From Sabethes cyaneus (Eukaryota > Arthropoda > Insecta > Diptera > Culicidae), in the NCBI RefSeq assembly GCF_943734655.1, contig NC_071354.1:35799347-35863346 (forward strand): DNA of 64,000 bases. Reading direction: 5' to 3'. The stretch's first letter is position 1; the number at the start of each line of letters is the position of its first letter. The translations under genes were made by a program, and so were the position numbers. Under the pieces are notes generated by a model, which saw only the letters and a program-made list of their open reading frames with translations, searched no databases and was not told the origin of the DNA. Shown one piece after another: positions 31,601 to 43,600 of this stretch.

Positions 31601-34600
31601 GTGAATCAACCATGTAACAGTTTACCGCAAACAAAGCCCATTGAATTTTGCTTCGACGTTCTAATTATCTAGATCAGGCAAGCAGTAGCGATCGGGATAA
31701 TTGTCCAGGTTGTGCCAAGGCAAACTACGCAAGGCCAATTGTTTGAACCTCTTGCGCACTCGTTCATTTTGAAGCTTCCAATAAAGTTTATGCGGAGTCC
31801 AAATTAGGCGCGCGTTGGCGTTTTCAAAAAGGGGGTAAACTAAGGTACAATACAATGCTTTTAGGCAGTGCAGGTCCTGGAAATCATCAATTCAGTTTTC
31901 GCAATAAATTCCAGCTGTTTGTTCTTTATACTCAATCATAGTAACTGATTACCTGTTGATTCTAACTGTTTGATTAACAACACTGTGTGACAACTGTTTT
32001 TGTTTTTTAGGCAGAAAACACCTCTTGTTATTCCTTTGCCTTGGTTTACTGACCGTTAGTTACAAACCTTTAGTTCTCGTAACGATTCATAACTGAAACG
32101 GTGAGATCCTCCAAACCGCTAGAATTACAGTCGAGCTAGTGTTATTAGAGCTACTGATATTCGGCCCAGTAACGTTCGCCCGAATGATCTATCATAACTT
32201 TCTAAGTAGCTCATTCTGGGACAAAATTTTCTAGGGAATGGTAGGTTCTGGGAAGTGGCTTTCTGGGGAATGGTATTTTCGGGATAATGACTTTCTGGGG
32301 AATGGTATATTCTGGGAAATAGTTTTCTGGGGAATGGGTCATTCTGGGGTTTGGAATTCTGGGGAATGGTTTTCGGGGGAATGGTATACAATCTTAACTC
32401 CATCATTCGAAAAAAAGTTCCCGAAAATCCATTATTTTTCGCCCTTCCCGAGTAGGATTTCCCCTTAAACTAAAATTTTTGTCTTACTACAGGTGTGGTT
32501 GATCCACACCTCCTTTTAAGATGTTTAAGTTCGAGCTTGTGTAGACAAGTTCTGTTCCAAATTGCTTCATTTTTCAGCAGAGGGCGATTTTATGGAAAGC
32601 TGATCCGTCCCATGTCATGCTAGATTTGAAATAAGCTTGAAGAGTCATGAAAAAATGTTTTCCTGTGTTAGTATTAAGGAGTGAGGACTCTCAAAAACAT
32701 CCAATTTCCACGGTGCATTACTTGGGCGAAGGAGATGGATGTTTTCAGGGGTTAATGGATAGATATTCTGGAATGTATGTTCCGCTACTTTAGACTTAAA
32801 ATAATTAACGATGCAGTCAGAAGCTCGCCATCAAAAGCCTTAGACGCAATCTTGCATCTTTTACCTCTCCATCGGGTAATACAGTTGGAGGCGGTGAAAC
32901 ATGCAGTAAAAATAACACGTCACAAGCAAGTTAGTGATGGAGATATAAGTGGCCAGCTGTCAATCCTCAAAAACTTTCAGCTGAGCAAGCTTATAATCAA
33001 CAACGAAGATTGGATGGAAACAAAGACAAACTTCGTAAAACCTTTCAAAATAATAGAAACCGGACGGGGTACTTGGGAACAAGGAGGCCCGAGTATCCGC
33101 CAGGGCTCTGTAGTTTTCTATACAGATGAGTCAAAAATGAATAACGCTACTTGAGCTGGCATCACAGGCCCAGGAATAAATATTTCAATACCAATGGGAC
33201 ACTGGCACATAGTGTTTCAGGCTGAAATATACGATCTACGAATGTATACGTATCTGCCTGGTTAGAAATTATAGATATGTATTTTTTCTGACAGTACACC
33301 AGCGTTTAAGGCACTTAAAGGAAAATCGGAAATCCTCTACAGGACTAAGACAGTCAAAGCGCTTTATACAGCCAGATCGTAAAAAAGCCTATCATTGCCT
33401 AATTTGAAGAAACCCGAACTAAGTATAATAGGACTATTTACCGGTCGCTGCCCGAGCAAACGCCATCTCAAAACGATTGTTACGCTGGACAATGATACTT
33501 GCCAACTCTGCGAATTCGAAAGCGAAACCGCAGAACATCTGCTCTGCCAGTGCAGCGCACTAACTATTCGCAGACTAAGAATCTTCGTTTAAGGAACAAT
33601 GGAACCTTTCGAAGTCTGGTCTGCAAATGCCACATTCCAGCGTTACGAGACACAATTAGCACCCATTGTTACCCTTTGAATCGCCTCCTGTTTCACCAAT
33701 TTTTTGGAAAATACCTTGTAAAATAGTTGTTTAAGGAGTACTTCATTTTCCACTAGAATACCAGGGATTTGATGAAACAGGAACATAGTAGGGATAGTGT
33801 CCCGTAACGCTGGAACGTGTCAAATCCCAATCAGGTAATAAACTTCATAAGAAGTGCAATGCCGGACTGGGAGAAGAGGTATGAATTGACAATAACGAAC
33901 ACTTCCATCAATAGTGTTTTGTCGACAACTAATACCTAGACAAAAGAAGAAGTATAGGGTATTGCCGTTATCGTCGGGCCACTGTTATGGTCGGGCCATC
34001 ACGACTTTACAGTTTTAGTAACTCATGATATCTATGATACAACCATTGTAAAACATCTTACTCTGATAGTTAACTTTTTACAATATTGTGAGTTTCAATC
34101 GTGTATTCAAAACACCCGTACTAAATTCAGCAACTAAATCTTATAAAAAAAATTCTAGGCGCAATGAACTATGAACTTTTCTTCAAGAAATGAGTGTAAT
34201 GTGCTGCACACGAGGACTATAGATAAATCCCCTCCTGTAAGGTGTTTTAGGAAGGCTAAGATGAAATACTAGAAAAGTGCTATTTGTAAGGGCTACTTGA
34301 ATAGTCATGGTTGGGCCACCATAATTTTAAGCGCAGAAGCGCAATAATCGCTAGAGAATGTCAGTCACGTAAAATGTGCCGTAAAAATTAATACGATAAA
34401 AATCTAGATTTTTGTTGTTTTTTTCATTGTAGTTGTACGCTTCGGAAAAGGCGATTGTAGCAATATTGATTTACCAAGAACGCCAAAATTTCGCAAAAAT
34501 TCAATTAAAAATAGGGTATTTGTACCTATATGAGCCGTTGTTCACAGAACTCATGCTTTTCATGTCTCTATATAGAATTTCAATACGTATGTCTTAGATT

Positions 34601-37600
34601 TTCTGCGGTGGCCCACCCTGTACAACATGGTCCGACTATGACAACATTGTTTGTCTTCACATAAATGCCTATAACTTTTTTATTTTTCAAGCAATCATTT
34701 CGAAACTTTTCGGAAATATACCTTATTCTTAGACCTTTGCAACGATGTATTTAGATTTCCAAAATTCCTTATGAAACAAGTTAGGCCATTGCAAATAATT
34801 TCAAAATTTTTTTTTTCGCCCCCCCCCCCCTTCAGTGGCCCAACACCGGAAGGACAAAAACTTTATAAAATATTTGTAATGGCCTTATGGGCGAATTCCA
34901 AAATGTGGCCCAACCACGACGACACTCCCCTACCACAATAGATCAAAATAATATTCGCAGTGGTCAAACCTGCCAAAAAAAAAAATAGGCTTAAAATAAA
35001 AAGGTATCCGTTTTCCTGCGTCTTTGTTTGCCTTGGTAACTGCAGACGTGTGTTCTTTAAAACGAATACCAAAGCTCCTTTTAGTTTGTCCAATGTAAAC
35101 TTTTTCACAGTGGCTACAAGCAATTTTATTTAGTAGACTCCAATCTATTTTTGATTTGGTTGTTTCTAGTAGCGTAACAATATCTAAACGAAAACTTTTT
35201 AATTTTGAACGAAGGTGATATGTTAACACCGTATCGTATTCCGGGGGGCACCCATTTGGCATAAAGTCATTTGGCATAATGCTATTTGGCATAACGCCAA
35301 TTGGCATAACCCATTTGGCATAATCATAAGGGGCTATTTGGCATAATGCCATTTGGCATAACGCCATTTGGCATAATTCCTCAAACATTATTTTATGACC
35401 TAATGGTCACTTTCCTAGATGATTCAGGGCGAGCCGGCCGTAGGCAACGGCGAGTGTTCGCCGGTGACCCGCCGTCGGAAGCGCCGGCCACTGCGGGGGG
35501 GCAGCCCCCCCGCAGAAACTACATCTGTCTAGGTTTATTTGTTTTCCTAGGTTTACTGACCTCTAGTTCTTTCCTTCAGTTGGGTCCGAACGAGCGACAG
35601 CGAGTAAGGACGGATCACACTTTCTTTGTGAGGCGATCGAAGTCCATGGGCTTAATTAGGTGGATAACTGCGAAATATAGTTTCCGAAAAAAGAAACTTT
35701 CTGTATAATAGTTTTCCGCCAAATAGTACATTTCGCGAAAATTTTCCTCGCAAAATGGTACATTCCGCAAAATGAATTTCCACCAAACAATACTTTTCGC
35801 GAAACACTATAATCTGCCTTTTGGTCAATTGCGAATTGGTTTTCCGCAAAATAGTACCCACGCAGCTACCATCACTAACGAGTCCTCATTAACAAGCAGC
35901 GGAAAACGATTTTGAATAATGGTTACCTGCACAGAAATATTCATAAATAACGTTTATTCCAAATCAAGAACTTCTTTCCAAAAATATTATCAGTAAGATA
36001 TAGACATAACTGTGAATAAATTTTGACATATTTAGAAAGCTTTTATTTTTTCTTACAAGTGATAATTTGGGATATCTGTTGTCAAGGTTTCGTTGAAAAA
36101 TAACAAAAAAACAATTTTTTTATTATGACTAAAAGTTTTGTCTTTGTTTGCTGGCTGGACATATACTAAAAACTTGACTTTGTATTTAGTGTATAGTGGA
36201 TGGTTACTGTGTGCTATATGAAGTGTAAATAACACTTTCAAATACAGCAATGACTCGCTCGTAAAAAATCTCGTTTATTGGGCTGTTCGTTAATTGGATG
36301 TTCTCTAGTTGGGCCCTGCTCTAACTAAAATGCACTTGTATTTCAAAATTCTATCGTTTCAACGAATTCAGACTATAGGTATATGTAACGCACCGGTACG
36401 TTTTTAAGTGATACTCTTAGTTCTTTTCGAAAAGTTATGCAAGATTTCTTTCTACGGCAAGAAGCAACAAAAAAATTCTTGAGGTTGACGGCAGATAATC
36501 AATTACCAGGAATTTTGAAAAGCACAAAAGTCAAAGACATTCTAGCATACTATGGAATAGGAAATCGGTACGCAAAGATTAATTATCAATTACTAATTGT
36601 CACTGGCTTTTTCACTGGTGTTATAAGAATCGAGTTTAATGTCATAAAGTTTGTGACTGTTTGTCGGCGTTTACCAACTACAAAAACATCTTTAACAATT
36701 GTCATAACAAATTTAAATTGATTTTGACGCAACAGGTTCATTTGGTTCGTAAATTTATCTAGCTTAGACACACAGGACTATTTGGCCTTTTAACCCTCTA
36801 ACGGGTAAGGCCGTCTGTAGACGGCATTCGCTTTTGAAGCTCCAGAGCCGCATACGAAATTGGTTTTGGTTCGACAATATGCAAAATGTGTTCAGAACAG
36901 ATTTCTTGACATTTTGATATTAAAATCACAACATTCTGACTATGCATTCAAAAGTTATCATTTTTCAAAAACAAAAATTCCGAAAAATTTCGAAAATAAT
37001 TAATGCGCGAATATTTCCTTTTTTACTTTTGATGAAAAAGCACATCTAGAACAAAATGATTGACCTTCAAATTTGTCTATGAGTAAATTTCATGCTTTAT
37101 ATCAATTTTGTAATGTATTTGAATTGAAAAAATATCTTGGTAGAGCGTTAGACATGAAAAACGAAAAAGAGAAATTGGACTTTTTCTAACCTGGCGCTCC
37201 TGCAGATAATTATATTTGCATGAAAGTCAGAACTTAAGGTTCTTTTGAGTGTACTTTCATGATAAAACAGTCATTAGCTTGATCGCATCGTTTTTACGAT
37301 GTTGCCCGTTAGAGGGTTAAAGACAGTGCCAGAAAATCCGGAATTACGATGGAGTGTCAGTTATGAAGTAGAGAACTGGTTGGATTACAAGAATAACTGT
37401 CATGATGTGGGTGTCAAAACTCTAGAAATTCATTTAAAGAACTTCTTCATATAATGCGATGAATCAGGTTGAACATTCTGGAGTAGGTAGAAATTTTTGT
37501 TTTGAATGGTCATTGCGAAACTGGCTTCTACAGGATCACAGATTATAGTTTAGGATTCGAAAAAATGCTTAGCACTAAAACCATCGATTATTCGTTTAGA

Positions 37601-40600
37601 ATCAGCTCCGATATGATCAATCAGTACTACTGTGACCATGTCCTTTCGAAATGTCAAAAAGGATCAGTGAAACCAATTCTAATTTTGCCTTGTGTACCCA
37701 ATTGACTATCAATGATTCCAAAGGAACAGATTCAATTGCCTGAAATCAACAAATTTTACGATGTCACAAAATTTCCGTAACGTATCTTCCAAATTGACTG
37801 AGTTATAACAATTTAAAACTGAAAAGGTACTCAGTAAATTGCTGCACACATAAAGATTAAGCACCAAACAACAAAACCTGGCTAGATTATAAATTATGCC
37901 AAAAAGTCGTTATGCCAAATAACCATTATGCCAAATGACCATTATGCCAAATGACCGTTATGCCAAATGGATTTATGCCAAGTGGCGTTATGCCAAACAG
38001 CATTATGCCAAATGTCTTTATGCCATATAGGGTAGCCCCCGTATTCCAATGCTACTCTTCTCAGATCTCCTGTTATCGGAGTGAGCGTGGTACGAATTCG
38101 TATATTGCATCTACTCAGTGGAAGGGCAGCGCTTCCATTCGATGGACCATGTGATGGAAAGAAGCCATCATATGTTGAAACGAGTGATTTGAAGTGCTAA
38201 ATATCACCCTTTTAGTATTCGTGGGTTTCCTATACACTTCAAATTCGAAATTACCAAAAATTTTTTATCACGTCCGTCGGTGCCTTGTGCACGTGTAGGC
38301 ATAAAATAGAACCTACAGTGGTTCATAGCCTCTTATTCAGCAACTCCTATTCCTACCTCCTCGTGGTACCAGCCGGGATACGAGCAACTTTCGTGGAGAT
38401 CGGGTAACCAACCCCGGTGGAAACCAAGGTCGTATGCTGACAGGAAAGGAGGGCTCTTTCGAGTTTCGTTGGCCCTCCGGCGAAACAGGGGGGTGGCGTA
38501 GCAGGGTTTGCAAGCCGTCACCACGAAAAATACTAAAGCACGGAACGAAGAACAAATAAATTCTTACTGGAACAATCGGAATAGACCCACGCGACGAAAA
38601 AGAACTATAGATTGGAAACTCGGGACGTGGAATTGCCGATCTCTCAACTTCCACGGGAGCACTCGAGTGCTCTCCGACGTATTGAAGAGCCGCAAGTTCG
38701 ACGTCGTAGCGCTGCAGGTGTGCTGGAAGAGCTCAACGGCACGTACGTTCAGAGATGGACATACCATCTACCAGAGCTGCGGCAACACACACGAGCTGGG
38801 TACAGCTTTCATACTGATGGGCGAAATGCGGAAACGGGTGATTGGGTGGTGGCCAATTAATTCTCGAATGTGCAGGTTGAGAATCAAGGGCCGATTCTTC
38901 AATATAAGCAACATCAACGTGCACAGCCCTCACCTCAGAAGTACCGATGACGACAAGGATGAGTTCTACGCGCAGTTGGAGAGTGAATACGACCGCGGCC
39001 CGAAACATGATATCAAGATCGTCATCGGGGATTTCAATGCTCAGGTCGGCCAGGAGGAGGAATACAAACCGGTGATTGGAAGGTTCAGTGCACACCAGCG
39101 GACCAATGAAATGGGCCTAAGACTTATCGACTTTGCCGCCTCCAAGTATATGGCCGTACGTAGTACCACAGACAAACAGACCACGCATTTTTCAAAAAAA
39201 GCATGTTTCGCAACATGGCCACACCGCGGCGCTCAAGTGTTGCTTCGAGTTTCTAGTATAAAACCATACAAATGTAAAAACCTTACAGTGTAAAACCCTG
39301 CAAATGTAAAACACTTCCAGTATAAAACCCTGCAAATGCAAGCTACTCCGCAACATGCTGTTATGCATGGCGCTAGAGTGCAAGCAAAATGTGTAGGACG
39401 ATGGTTTTTGAAGAATTTTCTTCTATGTGTCATGTCAGTTCGTCAGTGGTAGTACCTTTTTCCAGCACAGAATCCATCACAAGTATACCTGGAGGTCACC
39501 AAATCAGACAGAATCACAGATCGACCACGTTTTGATCGACAGTCGGCACTTCTCAAACATTATCGACGTCAGATCCTATCGAAGCGCCAACGTTGACTCG
39601 GACCACTACCTAGTGATGGTTAAGATGCGCCCAAGACTCTCCGTTGTGAACAACATTCGGTACCGACGCCAACCTCGGTTAGATCTCGCGCGGCTGAAGC
39701 AGCCAGACGTCGCCGCAAACTACGCGCATTCACTCGAAACTGCGCTGCCGGAAGAGGACAAGCTGGACGAAGCCCCTCTCGAGGACTGTGGAACACTATC
39801 AAAACAGCCATCAGCAGTGTACCGGAGAGCTCCATCGGGCATGTGGCCCGGAATCAGCGGAACGATTGGTTTGACGATGAATGTAGGAGGGTGATGGATG
39901 AGGAGAACGCTGCGCGGGCGGCCAAGATGCGCAGTGCCACACGTCAGAACGTGGAAAGACACAAACGGAAGAAGATGCAGCGAAACCAAATCTTTCGGGA
40001 GAAAAAGCGCTACCTGGAAGAGCAGGAATATGCAGCGTTGGAACGGCTGCATCGTTCTCAGGAAACACGAAAGAAAAATAAATAATTTATCTGGGCTATC
40101 ATTTACCACTGATTCATATTCACCAATTTCTTCGAAAATAGTTGATATACAGCACCATTTATTGTGATAGGTTGATTTGAAATTTAACAGCAGCCAGCCA
40201 GCAGGACAGCCAGTTAAAATATCATCAATTAGCTAAAGCTAACACAATCCGGCAATAATAAGGGATGGTCGCTCACTTTTCTATAACCGTTCATTTTCAG
40301 GACATCAAATTGGACTAGGTTCAATGTTTAAACGATAAAATTGGTTGAAGAGCATGACTTTTTTTTCTAAAAACGGATATCACGGTCTTGGGAAGCAAAA
40401 GCGGGCTTACATCTGATTGATTAATTCCGACAGTGATGCGTAAAAAATTTTCTGATCGATCGGTGCACAAATATTGTAAATCGACAAACAAATCGTCGAT
40501 TTATCTCGCGCAATTCTTGACCACTTTTCTTGTTTAGATTTTTTTGGAATGACACCCTACCTTGCCGTAAGACAAAAAATTAATCCTGCTACGTAAAACG

Positions 40601-43600
40601 TATTTCATAATGTAACAATCAATCTAGAATATACTCACTGTCCTTCTCGCGTGGTCTCGGTGGAGATTTCGGTTTCTTCTTTGTTTCCGAACCGCTGGTG
40701 CTGCTGCTGCTTTCTGCATCGGCGCCGCCGGAATGATTGCTGGCCGTTTCGGACTTCTCCACTGCCGACTGGGCAGCGCTCGTCATGGCGGCCTTGCGGG
40801 CAGCCAGCGCCGCCCGACTGCATCCCTTACGACGCCGGTTGGCACGGCGATACTTCATCCGCTTCTTGGCCTGCAGCCAAATGTAGTCGTTGGTGCAGTT
40901 GAGAATGTGCGCGTACAGAACCAAAATGTTGACGCACTCCTTTTGACACTTGGAGCACTGTAACGGTCCCGGTTCCGATGGATAGTTGGTGAAAGAGGTA
41001 GTATAATCTTGACCAGCGGAGAGAAGCATGTTCAGGGCTGATCGCGAAGAACAGGAAGAAAGACTACTGCTGGCAGTTTGTGCTGAGAGTGATAAAAGTG
41101 ACGACGAGGAGGTCGCCGTCGAAAACGACGTTGCTTCGTTGGAGGACGAGTCCTCGCTCTTGATCTCGGTTATCGTTGCTGCTGATTCTGAGGATGGTTG
41201 TCGAGCCGGTGTTCGCCGTTGATCGAAGCTTGTTTGAGGGTAGTTGGACAAACGGGCATAGTGGATACGATGCATCGTCAAGGCCGATAATGGTATGAAG
41301 AAGTGCTTGAACAGCTGCTTCTCAATCAGTTCGCGGCCAACTATTTCGTAGTAAGTGGAATAGACGTACGGATGACGGAAAGTCTTGTGCTCTTCTACTT
41401 GTTTGAGAGAACTAAATTTATCGCCGCAACAGTAGCAGATATAACACCGAGGGCGAGCCCATTCTCCACTGAGTATAACCTGCTGACGGCGACCAAAATT
41501 CGGCAGCTTTAGGAGTTGCAGACTACTGATGAATTCCTCTGACACTGCATTGGATTCTAGTTCCCACTCTGGCAGCTGGTCGCTGGCACCATCGCCGTCA
41601 TTCAGTGTGTCTGATTCTAATTTTATAATACTTTGATCGTGTTGTTCGAGTGTTATTTGGGGTAGCACTCGGGTGTCTAGTATTTGATTCAGTTCATTGA
41701 CTTGCTTGCGTTGCTCCTGGCGGAGATTATCGCCAACTTCTGCCTGATAGAGATTTCGACGATTGCGGATCAACTCGTGCTTAGTTCGCATGGTAAGCTG
41801 TGTCCACATGTCTAGCTTGGATAGATCTCGCAGGCCGAGCGTAGGTTGTTTGATTTTTTTCACGATTTTACCGTTTTCATTTACGTACTTATACTTCTTG
41901 ACAAAGTCCCACTTCCACTTCCAGGAGTTTTTGGTGATTGGTTTTTTAATCTTGGACACAGGCAGCAGGTCCGTACCGTACTGCTCAACAGTTAACAACG
42001 TTGGAAAGACGGTTAGTGCCGGCAGATTGGTAGCTTCATGAATTTTACTCTCTGATTGAAGGGGACTCTTAACGACGGTAGATCGAATCGCTGGAACAGC
42101 CACCACCGGGCTGACCGGTGACGGAGCATTCGGCGTTGACGCTTCTAGTTTACCGTCCAAATGGCAGCTAAGGTTCAAGCGGACGTTTTGATTTACGTTT
42201 TCATAGAAATCCTCATCGAAAGTACTCACGATATCGTTCTTTCCTCGTGATACCACGAAATCGGTTTCGGAACTTCCGCTAGGATTATTCAGAGTTGAAC
42301 GGATAGTCTTTAGTTTGGTGATTTTGTTGTAGTGATTGTCCGGTTGAGAGGATGACGTTCCGGAAAGAGAAGACGAACAGCTCGCACTGTCGGTTGTTAC
42401 TGCTTTCCGGCGCGTTTTCGTATTGATAGCCTTACGACCTAGCTGTGACGTTCGGTGCTGAGCGATCCCCAACCGTGACAGCATTGGCTCTGAGGATCGC
42501 ATCAACATTTTGTCCGTTTTCTTGACGAACTTCGATTTGCCAGCACCGATGGAACTAGTCGACCGGGTAGCTGATGTTCGGCCCGAACTACGTAATCGAG
42601 TGCTACCGGTTGAGGTGCTGCTGACAAGTCCGAGGGCAGCGGAAAGAGAATCAACGGCGTCAATATTTTCGATGGTGAGATTCTTCATTGCTTCAGTGTC
42701 GAAATCGACTTGAATTGTAAGCGGAGTGGTTACGATTTCACAACTTTTTGTCGATTTCACGTTGAAACTTTTAAGGGCAGCTTTCGATTTGGGTCGAGTG
42801 CGATTCTCCAAATGATTGCTCGGCGGATGAAGCGTTTCTATGTGAGCTTCACGAGATTCTTCGCTTGCAAATCGGATACCACATAAGTCGCAAGCAAAAT
42901 ATCGATCCGAATGCTGGTCTATCAGGTGTTTGAAAAGTTGCGGAAGATCTTCCGAAGCCGTTGCCACTTTACCTTTGTTACAATAGCTGCAGTTGGGAAA
43001 CGCTCCGTCACTCACCATAGGAATAACTCGACTGCTACTCCGACGTTCTTTTGATATTCGATGCACTCGATCCGTATGTTTAGCCATCAGGGATTGGCTA
43101 GTGAATGTTCGGTCGCAGTAAAGACACAGTAGTTTATATGTGGGACTTGGACTGGAACAGCTTGCACCTTGCTCGCCATCCGAGGGGCTCTTCAAAATAT
43201 TTAGGACCCCAAGGATAGCTTGTAAACGATCCAGTGGTAATCGACAAATAACTCCAGTTTCCAACTGTTGTTCCTCCGCTGGCCCTGAACCAGCAGCGGA
43301 CGTTGTTGATGGCACTTTGAATACATCCTCGGAATTTGTTGGCTTACTGTCTGTCACCAAGTCTAAATCTCCAACGGAAGATAGCGACGATGATGAAGAC
43401 GACGACGAAGAGGAAGAAGACAAACTATCATTTCGAATTGAGGTCAAACGGGTTGAGGTCCTCCGATTCATTTGAGGTTGTTGTTGCTGCTGGTGTCGTT
43501 TTCCAGTTGTTGTTGTTGTTGCTGCTGCTGCTGCCAACTTCGCTGGCGTCGAACTGGCTTGGGGAGACGATTCTTGATCGTCATTCAGATCGGATACCGG

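Larger units (their letters stand above)
30544..32394. mobile_element. Foldback element A (array arms, 7-bp target duplication)
   Basis: Termini AGATTGTATAC at 30544 and its complement ending at 32394 are flanked by the perfect 7-bp direct repeat TAACTCC (30537-30543 and 32395-32401). The left arm (about 30555-30742) is about 12 copies and the right arm (about 32228-32384) about 11 inverted copies of a degenerate 15-17-bp unit close to CCATTCCCCAGAAA. The centre holds a second, GC-rich inverted pair (31022-31500). No transposase frame is visible. The layout is that of Drosophila FB/Galileo elements; the 7-bp duplication is the size reported for Galileo and 1360 in the P superfamily. Family assignment is inference. 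Confidence 0.85.
35243..38040. mobile_element. Foldback element B (array arms, 7-bp target duplication)
   Basis: Termini GGGGGGCACCC and, complemented, GGGGGCTACCC are flanked by the perfect 7-bp direct repeat GTATTCC (35236-35242, 38041-38047). Both arms are arrays of a 15-bp unit ATTTGGCATAATGCC: about eight copies at 35252-35385 and eight or nine inverted copies at 37890-38028. Inside are one GC-rich module (35415-35622), another array (35690-35865) and a piggyBac-type MITE (36794-37316). Removing the element and one duplication rejoins a minus-strand frame as VALEYDTVLTYHL, so the host was intact at insertion. No transposase is evident. Confidence 0.88.
38331..40085 (+). pseudogene. Non-LTR retrotransposon with 5' leader and endonuclease, 3' truncated
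   Basis: A GC-rich leader (38331-38520, with GTACCAGCCGGGATACGAGC) precedes an APE endonuclease: LGTWNCRSLNFHGSTRVLSD, VVALQVCW, FNISNINVHSP, IKIVIGDFNAQVG, then, after a 281-bp MITE, SQIDHVLID and VDSDHYLVMVKMRPRL. The catalytic Glu of L-Q-E-V-C-W is missing as an in-frame codon deletion. The linker IGTIGLTMNVGG/NDWFDDECRRVMDEENAARA follows with a frameshift. The copy ends near 40085 before reverse transcriptase. It is the best-preserved 5' half in the window. Confidence 0.8.

Noticed and set aside
36437..36721. Frame in foldback element B as a transposase
   Set aside because: Only 94 codons, no THAP, DDE or other catalytic motif visible; not enough to call it.
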